Below, one piece after another: positions 42,585 to 50,976 of a DNA stretch of 64,000 bases (within the stretch, counting starts at the first letter, position 1; each line of letters starts with the position of its first letter). A program made the translations under genes and the position numbers. Below the pieces are notes generated by a model that was not told the origin of the DNA, searched no databases, and saw only the letters and a program-made list of their open reading frames with translations. This stretch comes from JADGNZ01 sp034664845. GTDB taxonomy: Bacteria; Acidobacteriota; Thermoanaerobaculia; Gp7-AA8. The DNA is taken from NCBI GenBank assembly GCA_034664845.1, contig JAXDGW010000031.1:1-64000 (forward strand), given 5' to 3'.

Positions 42585-43612
42585 CGCGCCCGTCCCGCCA
42601 TGAACGGCGCCAGCAACGTGCGCAGCTCCGCGCCTTCGAGATTCACCGCCGACGATGAGTACTCGCTCGTCAGCGCCGGCGTGAACGGCTCGCGATCTCG
42701 CAGTTCCGGAAGCATCGGCAGGATGACGTAGTACTCGCCTCGGGAGATGGTGCGATGGCATTCCTCTTCCGACACCATGATCTCGTGCGTTTTCTCGCCG
42801 GGGCGGACTCCGGTGATGGTGATATCAACGCTGCGGCCGTCGATGAGCGTCGCAGCAACGTCGACGATTCGTGCGGCCGCAACACGCGGCACGTACGTCT
42901 CGCCGGGCCGTGCGCTTTCGATCGCTGCGAACACCGTCTCCACGGCGCGGTCGAGCGACAGCAGAAACCGCGTCATCTCCTCGGTCGTGATTGTGACCGG
43001 CCCGCCGTGCGCGATCTGGTCGAGGAAGAGCGGCACGACGGAGCCGCGCGAGGCGATGACGTTGCCGTAGCGGACGCAGACGAACCGCGTGGAGGGACAC
43101 TCGATGTTGGCCTGCGCGAAGATCCGCTCCATCAGCGCTTTGGTCATCCCCATCACGTTGACCGGCTTACAGGCTTTGTCTGTGGAGATGCCGACGACGG
43201 TCTCGACGCGCGCGCCGCTTTCGCGAATGGCGCGGACGATGTTGCCGGCGCCGAGGATGTTGGTCTGGACGGCCTCGATCGGGAAGTACTCGCAGGAAGG
43301 CACCTGCTTGAGCGCCGCGGCGTTGATGACGACGTCGGCCTGTTCGATCGCGGCGCGAATGGCGGCGTAGTCGCGAACGTCGCCGATGCGGAACTTCAGA
43401 ATCTGTTGCGAGTTCGTGTAGATCACTTCATCGGTAGCCGCGGGCCGATTGAGAAACGACAAGCGCATGTCGTTCTGCTTGGCCTCGTCGCGCGAGAAGA
43501 CCGTAATGCCGGCCGGACGGCCAACGTCGCCGCGCAACAGCGAGCGCACTACCGTTGCGCCAAGAGAGCCGGTGCCGCCTGTGACGAGCACCCGTTTACC
43601 GTCGAGGATCAT
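42581..43612 (-). CDS. UDP-GlcNAc 4,6-dehydratase/epimerase (FnlA/WbjB/CapE-like)
   Basis: 343 aa, extended SDR of the CapD group. VLVTGGTGSLGATVVRSLL binds NAD(P); FSRDEAKQNDMR is characteristic of FnlA/WbjB; NAAALKQVPSCEYFPIEAV and GISTDKACKPVNVMGMTK carry the catalytic residues (TDKA with a Met-rich YxxxK replacement, as in this subfamily). It acts on UDP-GlcNAc by 4,6-dehydration with epimerisation at C-5 and perhaps C-3. Overlaps the preceding and following genes by 4 bp each. Confidence 0.92.
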   Translation of the reverse strand: MILDGKRVLVTGGTGSLGATVVRSLLRGDVGRPAGITVFSRDEAKQNDMRLSFLNRPAATDEVIYTNSQQILKFRIGDVRDYAAIRAAIEQADVVINAAALKQVPSCEYFPIEAVQTNILGAGNIVRAIRESGARVETVVGISTDKACKPVNVMGMTKALMERIFAQANIECPSTRFVCVRYGNVIASRGSVVPLFLDQIAHGGPVTITTEEMTRFLLSLDRAVETVFAAIESARPGETYVPRVAAARIVDVAATLIDGRSVDITITGVRPGEKTHEIMVSEEECHRTISRGEYYVILPMLPELRDREPFTPALTSEYSSSAVNLEGAELRTLLAPFMAGRAR

Positions 43613-44475
43613 TCCGTTCTCCAGCGCTCATAGTGCGGCGATTCCGCGGCCAGCGCGGCAATCATCTCCTGCCACGGCGGCGGCACGAGCCCGGTCGCGT
43701 CTCGAAAGCGCGTGGCATCGAGAGTCCGATCGATGACGAGGCTGTCGTCGGGCGCGATCGTCACTCCTGCACCGATGGCTTCATTCAACATGACCAGGAG
43801 ATCGTACTTGCTGATGGGCGCGGCTGCCACGTGATAAAGCCCGTGAAGGCCGGAATGATGCTCGATGACGTTCGCCAGCGTGTCCGCGAGGACGGCGGTG
43901 GTGACGCCGGAAAAAATCGCCTTCGTGAAGCCGCGGACGGATCCTCCGCGATGCGAGAGGAACCATTCGACGAGACCATTCGACGTTCTCAACTCGCGTC
44001 CGATGATCGACGTCCGGATGGTGAGCTCGCCCTCGGTCACTTCGCCGAGGAGCTTGGAGCGGCCGTAGAGATCGGCCGCGTCAGGAAGATCCTTCTCGGT
44101 GTAGTTGCCTCGCGTCCCGGCGAAAACACAGTCGGTGGAGATGTGGATCATCCGTGCGCCCGCAGCAGCGCAGGCCCTCGCGACCACGTGCGGCAGGAGC
44201 GAGTTCAGCGTGATCGACGCGATCGGATCGTGCGCCGCGGCGAGCTGCTTGACGACGCCGATGCAGTTGACGACCGCGTCCGGCTGGACGGTTTCGATCA
44301 ACCTGCTGATGCCGTCGAAGTCGGCGGCGTCAATCCCATCGATGACGCGATTATCGTCAAAGAGCGGCAGCGCCGGCCGCACGCGAACCGCGGCACGACA
44401 ATCGAATCGATCGCGAAAGATCTGCCAGACTTTGTGGCCGAGCATCCCGCCGGCACCGAGAATCAGCACGCGCAT
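43609..44475 (-). CDS. RmlD-like NAD(P)-dependent sugar reductase
   Basis: 288 aa from ATG at 44475 (MRVLILGAGGMLGHK); a TTG two codons upstream is open. RmlD-type SDR: the Rossmann motif with Met-Leu-Gly, PDAVVNCIGVVKQ, HISTDCVFAGTRGNY and YGRSKLLGE (Y-x-x-x-K). With the FnlA-like and WecB-like partners it matches the WbvB-WbvR-WbvD scheme that produces UDP-N-acetyl-L-quinovosamine, in which an RmlD-type enzyme reduces the 4-keto sugar; L-FucNAc via a CapF-type reductase is less likely because no CapF-like gene is present. First gene of the unit. Confidence 0.88.
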   Translation of the reverse strand: MRVLILGAGGMLGHKVWQIFRDRFDCRAAVRVRPALPLFDDNRVIDGIDAADFDGISRLIETVQPDAVVNCIGVVKQLAAAHDPIASITLNSLLPHVVARACAAAGARMIHISTDCVFAGTRGNYTEKDLPDAADLYGRSKLLGEVTEGELTIRTSIIGRELRTSNGLVEWFLSHRGGSVRGFTKAIFSGVTTAVLADTLANVIEHHSGLHGLYHVAAAPISKYDLLVMLNEAIGAGVTIAPDDSLVIDRTLDATRFRDATGLVPPPWQEMIAALAAESPHYERWRTE

Positions 44476-44677
44476 CGTCAATAGGATACGTGGTTACGCA
44501 TCGCCAGCGGCGAGCCGGACCCTCGTCCTTCATGCGGTAAACTCCTGCGCCGAATCATGGACTGCGTTCGCCAGCTCTCCCCCAGAGTGCTCTGGAAACA
44601 CCCCGGGCTCAAACACGAGACACCGGGATCGATCCGCCGCAAGCTCGCGGCGCTCGTCACCGCGATCAGGGAGAGGG

Positions 44678-45430
44678 ATGAGAGTTCTGTGGATCGGCGC
44701 GCACCCTGACGACGAGTTGTTCGTCGCGCCATGGCTGGCGCAATTGCGAGTCACCGCCGGCGCGAAATTGGGATTCCTTCTGGCCACGCGCGGCGAGAGC
44801 GGTGACTGCCGTTTGCCATCCCGAGGGGAACGCGGTTTAGCTGCCATCCGCGAGAAAGAGATGCGCGATGCCGCCGCGGCCTTTGACGGCGATCTCCAAT
44901 TCCTCGGCTGGCGCGACGGCACCGCTCCTGAGCCCGCCGGCGTCATTCGGGCCTGGGCTCGCGAGGCCGGCGGAAAGCGGGCGATCCGCGATCAGCTCCG
45001 TTCGGCGATCGCCGCATTCGCGCCCGATTGGATCGTCACGTTCGACCGGCGCCACGGCTGCACGTGGCATGCGGATCATCGCGCCATCGGGATCCTCGTT
45101 CAGTCGCTGGCACTGAAGATCCCGGTCACGCTGGCCGAGTCAAGGATCACGTTTTCACCGCGAATGCGCATCGAGCCCGGCGTCCGGAATGCAGAAGCAG
45201 TTCCCGCCGGCGCAACATGGAACGATCTCCTCATCGACGTGGCCTGCCACCCCTCGCAATTTTCTTCCGAGATGATCGAGGCGTTTCGAAGTGTCCCGGA
45301 GAACGAGCGCGTCGTCTGGCTTCTGCACGCTCCCCATTGGCGCCGCTGGAACTACATCCGCGACAACGCGATGGGGCTCATTCGCCGGGCCAAGTCGTTC
45401 GTTCGCGATCGCGTTCGCCCACCTGGGTAG
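44678..45430 (+). CDS. PIG-L family deacetylase
   Basis: 250 aa from ATG at 44678, preceded by a GAGAGGG ribosome-binding sequence; the open frame further upstream is antisense to the reductase gene. Zinc site: WIGAHPDDELFVAPW (AHPDDE) and WHADHRAIG (HxxH). LmbE/PIG-L enzymes remove N-acetyl groups from GlcNAc-type sugars, so a role in de-N-acetylating a sugar or lipid-sugar of this locus is plausible. It is divergent from the L-HexNAc unit (202-bp gap). Confidence 0.9.
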   Translation: MRVLWIGAHPDDELFVAPWLAQLRVTAGAKLGFLLATRGESGDCRLPSRGERGLAAIREKEMRDAAAAFDGDLQFLGWRDGTAPEPAGVIRAWAREAGGKRAIRDQLRSAIAAFAPDWIVTFDRRHGCTWHADHRAIGILVQSLALKIPVTLAESRITFSPRMRIEPGVRNAEAVPAGATWNDLLIDVACHPSQFSSEMIEAFRSVPENERVVWLLHAPHWRRWNYIRDNAMGLIRRAKSFVRDRVRPPG

Positions 45431-45469
45431 TGCTCGCTCGTGGAGGGTTAGGCGGCCGCGCGGAGATCG

Positions 45470-45655
45470 AGCCAGATCAGAGATCAGAGATCAGAGATCA
45501 AGAGATCAGAGATCAAGAGATCAAGAGATCAGAGACTGAGATCAGTGCCTTGTTGCGGATCTCTGATATTCGATCCTGACCACTTGTCTCCGATCTCTTG
45601 TCTCTGATCTCTTGTCTCTGATCTCTTGTCTGCTCTCTGATCTCCTGTCAAGGCA
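45470..45655. repeat. Facing arrays of AGAGATC and GATCTCT heptamers
   Basis: 45475-45545 is a run of CAGAGATCAGAGATCAAGAGATC-type units; from about 45560 the complement appears as GATCTCTTGTCTCTGATCTC-type units to 45650. The two halves can fold into one long imperfect hairpin. It lies between the convergent ends of the PIG-L gene and a GT2 gene and could end both transcripts. Related units precede gmd at 32030-32069. Confidence 0.85.
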
Positions 45656-45659
45656 GCAC

Positions 45660-46709
45660 CTACTCGATCGATGCCGGCCCATCCATGCGCCCCTGCTCGA
45701 CCGAACGAAGCCTGGCGATCCGCGCGGCGGGATCGACCGACTCCATCACCCGATAGCGTTGAATTGCCTCGGAGGTCTGCGCTGACTTTCCCGGCTGTGG
45801 CGGATGCTCCAGATGCAGCATCGGCATGTATCCGAAGCGATAGACGCCTCCGACCACGTCTGCGCGATCGGCGAAATCGTTGTCCTCGCCGCCCCAGCCA
45901 ATGTAGGACTCGTCGAACCCGCCGATGGCGTCATACGCGTCACGGCGGGCCACGATGTTTCCACCCATGAGGTTCTGAACGACCCGAGCGGCGACGCCCT
46001 TCGGCGGTGAGCCCGTGACAAAAACGCGCGCCGTGTCGTCCGCGTCGAGGTAGAACATGAAGCGCTTCAAGTCGACGAACGAGTAGCCCTCCGTCACCCG
46101 TTCCACGGCCTCGTACGCAAAGCGCTCCGGGATCAGAACGTCGTTGTCGTGAAAGACGAGAATGTCGCTTTGCGCCTGGCGGACGGCGACATTGAAAGCC
46201 CACGAGCGGCAATACGGCAGGTCCGTGCGGGGAAGCGGCGTGTGGATGTAGCGCACCCACGATGGCAGGAAGCGCTCGATCTCGGGTTCCGCCGACTGCT
46301 CGACGACGATGCATTCGAAGGCGACGCCGCTCTGCCCCGCGATGTTGCGCAGCGTGGCCAGAAGATGCGGCAGCCGGCCCGTTCCGCGATGGCCGATGAG
46401 AAACGACAAGCGCGGAGGGCCGTTCACCGGCGCAGGAGCGTCACGCATCACCATTGGCCACCGCGCCAGTGACCTGCGCATCAGGCGTGCTGCCGTCGCC
46501 GGAAAGACGTTGGCGATGTGGAGATCCGAGGCAAAACGCCAATCGCATCGAACACCGCGGCCATTTCGCGAAATGGTTTCCCGGCGGTTACGAATCTCCA
46601 GCCACGGCTCGATCCGGCCGTTCCCGGCGCCGCCGCCCAGCATTCGCATCTCGAACGGAATCCAGTCATAGACGAGCGAGCCGATGCGGTGACGGAGGCT
46701 GACACTCAC
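45660..46709 (-). CDS. Glycosyltransferase family 2 with galactosyltransferase-type C-terminus
   Basis: 349 aa from GTG at 46709; upstream frame is shadow. The first ~90 residues (SLVYDWIPFEMRMLGGGAG and onward) are extra; the GT-A domain then starts LSFLIGHRGTGRLPHLLATL, with FHDNDVLIPERF as DXD and MGGNIVARRDAYDAIGGFDE plus GWGGEDNDFADRA, the E-D signature of the Glyco_transf_7C region. Divergent from the next GT2 across only 42 bp, so the promoters must overlap closely. Confidence 0.88.
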   Translation of the reverse strand: MSVSLRHRIGSLVYDWIPFEMRMLGGGAGNGRIEPWLEIRNRRETISRNGRGVRCDWRFASDLHIANVFPATAARLMRRSLARWPMVMRDAPAPVNGPPRLSFLIGHRGTGRLPHLLATLRNIAGQSGVAFECIVVEQSAEPEIERFLPSWVRYIHTPLPRTDLPYCRSWAFNVAVRQAQSDILVFHDNDVLIPERFAYEAVERVTEGYSFVDLKRFMFYLDADDTARVFVTGSPPKGVAARVVQNLMGGNIVARRDAYDAIGGFDESYIGWGGEDNDFADRADVVGGVYRFGYMPMLHLEHPPQPGKSAQTSEAIQRYRVMESVDPAARIARLRSVEQGRMDGPASIE

Positions 46710-46751
46710 GCCGGCGATTCTAACTGCACGGAGCGTTGCTATCCTTGGCTG

Positions 46752-47696
46752 GTGAGCGAGCATCCGCTGGTGACGACGATCATCCCGGTCCTCAACCGGC
46801 CCGGACTCCTCATCGAGGCGGTCGAAAGCGTCATCGCGCAGACCTACCGGCCGATCGAGATCATCATCGTCGACGACGGCTCGACGGACGAGACACGATC
46901 GGTTGCTGACGCTCTTGCCGCGAAGCACGCGGGAATCGTCCGTGCGATTCACATCGAAAACGGCGGGCCGGGACTGGCGCGAGAGGCCGGCCGTCTCGCG
47001 GCGCGCGGCCAGTACATCCAACATCTCGACAGCGACGATCTGCTACTCCCTGGCAAGTTCGAGCAGCAGGTCGCGGCGTTGGAGGAATCGCCGGAATGCG
47101 GCGCCGCCTACGGCTGGACGAGATTTCGTCGCGCTGACGGACGCGCCGAGCCGCAGCCGTGGAAGCGCTCCGGCGAACGAGTCGAAACGATGTTCCCGGC
47201 GATGCTGACGATGCGCTGGTGGGATACGCCGACACCGCTCTACCGCTCCTCGGTCATCGCTGCGGCAGGACCGTGGACTGATCTACGCGTCGAAGAGGAT
47301 TGGGAGTACGACTGCCGGATCGCCGCCCGCGGCGTTCGCCTGGCCTGGTGCGAGGATTGGGTGTGCGAGGTTCGCGCGCACCACCAGGTAGCGCCAACGC
47401 AGGCCGCGATGCGCGACCGCGCCCGTGCCCACGCTCTCGTCCTCGGGCACGCGCATGACGCAGGCCTCGATCCCCGCTCGCCGGAGATGCAGCAGTTCGC
47501 GCGCGAGCTCTTTCACATTGCGCGGCAGTGCGGCGCCGTAGGCCTCATCGCCGAATCGAAGCAGCTCGTCCGGCTGGCGCGCGAAACCGCCGACGCGCGC
47601 GATCTCCGCATGTACGAAGGGATCGCCGGAACAATCGGCTGGCAGCGCGCCGGACGCGTCGCAGCATGGCTCGACCGGCGCCGGCACATGGCGTAA
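46752..47696 (+). CDS. Glycosyltransferase family 2
   Basis: 314 aa from GTG at 46752 (product VSEHPLVTTIIPVLNRPG); the upstream open frame is antisense to the divergent gene. GT-A motifs: IEIIIVDDGSTDETR, GPGLAREAGRLAARGQYI and the DXD-like HLDSDDLLLPGKFE; VEEDWEYDCRIAARGVRL carries the likely catalytic ED. The C-terminal ~90 residues are helical and probably an accessory region. The stop is followed at once by an inverted repeat that could serve as its terminator. Confidence 0.9.
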   Translation: MSEHPLVTTIIPVLNRPGLLIEAVESVIAQTYRPIEIIIVDDGSTDETRSVADALAAKHAGIVRAIHIENGGPGLAREAGRLAARGQYIQHLDSDDLLLPGKFEQQVAALEESPECGAAYGWTRFRRADGRAEPQPWKRSGERVETMFPAMLTMRWWDTPTPLYRSSVIAAAGPWTDLRVEEDWEYDCRIAARGVRLAWCEDWVCEVRAHHQVAPTQAAMRDRARAHALVLGHAHDAGLDPRSPEMQQFARELFHIARQCGAVGLIAESKQLVRLARETADARDLRMYEGIAGTIGWQRAGRVAAWLDRRRHMA

Positions 47697-47855
47697 CTGT
47701 CATCCTGAGCCGCCGAAGGACACGAAGTGCCGAAGGACGGTCGAAGGACCCCCCGATCGTGCCTGGGGTGGGGGTACAAAAACCATCGCACAGAATCAGG
47801 GGGTCCTTCGACGTCCTCCGGCACTCCGTGTCCTTCGGCGGTCTCAGGATGACAG
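47697..47855. repeat. Complete TCATCCTGAG-family inverted repeat
   Basis: From CTGTCATCCTGAG to CTCAGGATGACAG, with inner complements CCGCCGAAGGAC/GTCCTTCGGCGG and TCGAAGGACCCCC/GGGGGTCCTTCGA around a short centre. It starts at the stop of the GT2 gene. The rest of the 288-bp gap to 47984 holds no gene. Confidence 0.88.
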
Positions 47856-47984
47856 CGACGATGACAGCGGTCGCCAGGTCTCATACTGTCAGTCCGCGCC
47901 AATGCCAGACTTCAATCGCTACAATCGGACGATGCGACGAGCCTGGCTACATGATGGCGCCTTGCCGATGAAAGGCGATTACCC

Positions 47985-48881
47985 GTGAGCAGCGCCATCC
48001 CCGATTGCGACGCGCCGGATCCGTGGTATCTCGATCGCCTGATCTGTCCGGAGTGCCGCGCCCCGCTTTCGCTTTCGCAATCTTGCGGCTGTGGGTTCAG
48101 CGTTCCTCCAGGCACTCCACTCGATCTGCGCCCGCGGCAACCGCTCTGGCGAACGGTTCGGCTCCCGGTGGGAACGAGTGCACCGCAGGATCTGAAGGAG
48201 TGTTCGCTCGCCCGGCCTGTCGTGACGTACACGGGCCCGCGAGCGGCTCGTGATTCGGCCGAGCTTTTCTCCGCGGTCGCCGAATCCATGACCGCGGGCG
48301 ACCGCCTTCTCGACCTAGGATGCGGCTGGCGCGATCAGGCTCCGGTGGCCGCTCACTACGGCCTCCGCTATGCCGGAGTCGATTACTCGTCGCCGGGAGC
48401 AGATATGCTGGCTGACGCACACGCGCTACCGTTCAGTGACGCATCGTTCGATCTCGTCCTCTCATACGCGGTCTTCGAACATCTTCACAATCCGTACATG
48501 GCGGCGGCGGAAGTAAAGCGCGTGCTTGCACCCGGCGGGCTTTTTCTCGGCGCGGTCTCGCAGGGCGAGCCCTACCACGAGTCCTATTTCCATCACACCG
48601 CCCTCGGCGTCCTGGCTCTGCTGCACGCGACAGGCTTTCGCGTCCGCCGCATCTGGCCGTCGTACGACACGCTCCATGCGCTCGCGACGATGGGCCGCTA
48701 TCCACGGGCTACCCGCGTGTTGATCGAGCTCCTCTATCGATTCGTCCGGGCCACGCCGTTTCTCGCGCCGCGTGCGTACTTTCGTTCGTCGCAACGGGAC
48801 AAAGAATTGGAAGAGCTCTTCAAAACGGCAGGCATCTGTTTCGTGGCCGAGGCGGCCGGACCGCCGCTCATGGAACTATGA
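47985..48881 (+). CDS. Class I SAM-dependent methyltransferase with zinc-ribbon N-terminus
   Basis: 298 aa from GTG at 47985. The N-terminus has a four-Cys pattern (CPECRAPLSLSQSCGCGF). The SAM-binding motif is RLLDLGCGWRDQAPVAAHYG; VDYSSPGADMLADAHALPF and FDLVLSYAVFEHLHNPY follow, as in Methyltransf_11 proteins. The C-terminal helices are hydrophobic. Substrate unknown, probably a sugar or lipid-linked intermediate of the locus. It converges on and overlaps the next gene by 6 bp. Confidence 0.87.
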   Translation: MSSAIPDCDAPDPWYLDRLICPECRAPLSLSQSCGCGFSVPPGTPLDLRPRQPLWRTVRLPVGTSAPQDLKECSLARPVVTYTGPRAARDSAELFSAVAESMTAGDRLLDLGCGWRDQAPVAAHYGLRYAGVDYSSPGADMLADAHALPFSDASFDLVLSYAVFEHLHNPYMAAAEVKRVLAPGGLFLGAVSQGEPYHESYFHHTALGVLALLHATGFRVRRIWPSYDTLHALATMGRYPRATRVLIELLYRFVRATPFLAPRAYFRSSQRDKELEELFKTAGICFVAEAAGPPLMEL

Positions 48882-50819
48882 GCTAGGCGTTGCCGCTCTA
48901 GGGACGGACCGGTAGATCACCCACGAGCCAGCCCGCGCGACGGGCGTCCAGAAGGGAGAACGCAACTCGCGCGGAATGATGAGGAAATCTGCCTCGCTGG
49001 CGATCTGGCTCGCGACGGCTCCATTGGCAGGGTCGCGGGCGAAGTCAGTCCAGAGCGCGGCGCGCCGCGGCACGGAAGAGCCGGGCGCCGGTGCGAGATA
49101 GGGCTCGGTGTACGGCGTCGGAAGCCAGGCTCGGCGCTCGGCGATCCAAGTGGTGGGAAGCTCGCCGCTGATCGTCAGGCTACCTGGATCGACCACGATG
49201 GAACGCTGCGGCGTGTGATCGCGGAGCCAGAGGAGCGCCTCGTAATAGTCCCCCGGCACGACCAACGCTCGCGATCGCGATTCGGTCAGGCGGTAGTACG
49301 GAAACTGGAGAATGTACGCGGACGTTTGGATGACGCCGAGGGCGATGAGCAAGGCGGCCAGGGCCGCCTGCCAGCGAGGAAGCGACCCGTTCAAGCAATC
49401 CTCGATCGCGACGGCGATGAGGGGAGCGAATGCAATCGCCAGCAGCGATCCGGTCTTCATCGAGAAGTCGATTTGCCCGGTCGAGCTCCCCGCCACATAA
49501 AGAAACGACGGCACTGCGATCGCCGCTACGATGAGGATATGAAAGAACGCCAGCGGCCTTCGTCCTCCCATAAGAAGTAATCCCCACAAAGGAAGCATCC
49601 CGAGGACGACCAAACGGAGGAACTGGCCACGATCGAATGCGAAGGCGGCGTGGCGCGCACCGCCGGAGCCGAGGACGTGAATGGAAAAGAACATCGCCAC
49701 CGCCGCGCCGCCCATCGCCACGGCCCAGAACATCACAATCAACGGCCGCGCAATCCGTCCCAGCACGAGCCAGAGAAGCAGCGCGGCGGCCAATGGGAAA
49801 AGCAGCGTGACGCTGTAGCCGATCACCATTGACAGCGCCAGCGTTCCCAGCACGGCATCGGCAATATGGCGCTTCCGATTCCAGCGCTCCAACTCCATCG
49901 CTATGAGCAGAACCAGCACGAGCGCAAAGGTGTTGTTCCCGAACACAATCATGCTGTTGACGGGCGAGAGCATCAGGTGATTGCGCGTCGGCATGGCCAG
50001 CCATCCGAGGGAAACGCGAGCCGCAATCGCCTGGTAGTAATAGATCGTGAAGGGGGCGAAGAGCACCACCGCAACCGCGATCTGCGTGGCGCGCCGGCCC
50101 AGTTGCCCGGCCATCATTGAGACGGCGGTACTCAATGCGTGAACCAATAGCGCGGCCATCAGCAGGTTGACGAGGATCAGTGCATTGAAGGCGGGGATCG
50201 CCACGCCGCAGAAGTCCACCAACGTCGCCGGCAATGTGAAATACAGCCAGTGGTAGTTCAGCGCGCCGCCATCGGCGACCGCCGCCAAAGGCAACAGCGG
50301 TGACGCGCGCAACGTGGCCACGATCGATACGAGATTGCCGAAATCGATTGCGAAAAGGCCGTGAAACAGGACGTCCTTTCCCGAGCGAGCTGCGTATCCC
50401 AGCCACGCGAGCACGAACACGATCGGCAGAACGATTGCGATGACGAACCGAGAGCGCCGTAACGACGGGCCGAGTTCTTCGAGCGTCGCTCTTATCTCGC
50501 CGAACTTCATCGCGGCACCGGTGAGGATCAGGCAAATGACGACGTCAGCAATGGCCGGCGCGAACGGCAGAACCTTGCGCACAAAGAACCACGGTACGGC
50601 CAGCATTACGACCAGCGCGCTGGCCGCTGTCAGGCGCAGATCGGCCGGCATTCCGCGCAGATGCGGCAGGCGCATCGCCAGTACACACGCAGGAAGGAGA
50701 AAGGCGCCAACGAATACGACAAAGATGGCGGCCGCAAGAACGCCGCCGGCGAGATGCACAAGGACAGCCGCATCGAACAGGACGCAGGCGGCGATTATGA
50801 GCCTCTTCATCGGTGACAT
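48876..50819 (-). CDS. Large polytopic membrane protein, GT-C-like
   Basis: 647 aa from ATG at 50819 (an ATG at 50810 is also possible); the frame upstream runs through a repeat and is probably untranslated. About 13-15 hydrophobic helices, then an extracytoplasmic domain of ~140 residues with DYYEALLWLRDHTPQRSIVV and ADFLIIPRELRSPFW. The early loop ADGGALNYHWLYFTLPATL is consistent with a GT-C architecture, but no catalytic motif is certain. Last gene of the eleven-gene minus-strand run; could act as lipid-sugar transferase or polymerase. Confidence 0.78.
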   Translation of the reverse strand: MSPMKRLIIAACVLFDAAVLVHLAGGVLAAAIFVVFVGAFLLPACVLAMRLPHLRGMPADLRLTAASALVVMLAVPWFFVRKVLPFAPAIADVVICLILTGAAMKFGEIRATLEELGPSLRRSRFVIAIVLPIVFVLAWLGYAARSGKDVLFHGLFAIDFGNLVSIVATLRASPLLPLAAVADGGALNYHWLYFTLPATLVDFCGVAIPAFNALILVNLLMAALLVHALSTAVSMMAGQLGRRATQIAVAVVLFAPFTIYYYQAIAARVSLGWLAMPTRNHLMLSPVNSMIVFGNNTFALVLVLLIAMELERWNRKRHIADAVLGTLALSMVIGYSVTLLFPLAAALLLWLVLGRIARPLIVMFWAVAMGGAAVAMFFSIHVLGSGGARHAAFAFDRGQFLRLVVLGMLPLWGLLLMGGRRPLAFFHILIVAAIAVPSFLYVAGSSTGQIDFSMKTGSLLAIAFAPLIAVAIEDCLNGSLPRWQAALAALLIALGVIQTSAYILQFPYYRLTESRSRALVVPGDYYEALLWLRDHTPQRSIVVDPGSLTISGELPTTWIAERRAWLPTPYTEPYLAPAPGSSVPRRAALWTDFARDPANGAVASQIASEADFLIIPRELRSPFWTPVARAGSWVIYRSVPRAATPSS

Positions 50820-50823
50820 ACCT

Positions 50824-50921
50824 TGCACAGACAAGAGTGTCTGTGCAACACCAGCCTGGCCTCCGGAGAGCAACTGTCCCGTAGAAGAGAATCGATGTGG
50901 CACAGACACTCTTGTCTGTGC
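50824..50921. repeat. Pair of CACAGACA-loop-TGTCTGTG hairpins
   Basis: Unit 50825-50846 (GCACAGACAAGAGTGTCTGTGC) and unit 50900-50921 (GCACAGACACTCTTGTCTGTGC) are each self-complementary and are inverted relative to one another, like a BIME pair. They lie in the 157-bp space between the methyltransferase stop and the start of the membrane-protein gene, hence in its leader or an attenuation site. Confidence 0.85.
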
Positions 50922-50976
50922 TCCGAGCTTGCCGCCGTCTTGAGGGTTCGACAGGAATCGCTCAATCCGGCCGCGC

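Noticed and set aside
45470..45655. CRISPR or simple assembly artefact
   Set aside because: Units are only 7-9 bp with no unique spacers, so it is not a CRISPR. An artefact cannot be excluded, but related units elsewhere argue for real sequence.
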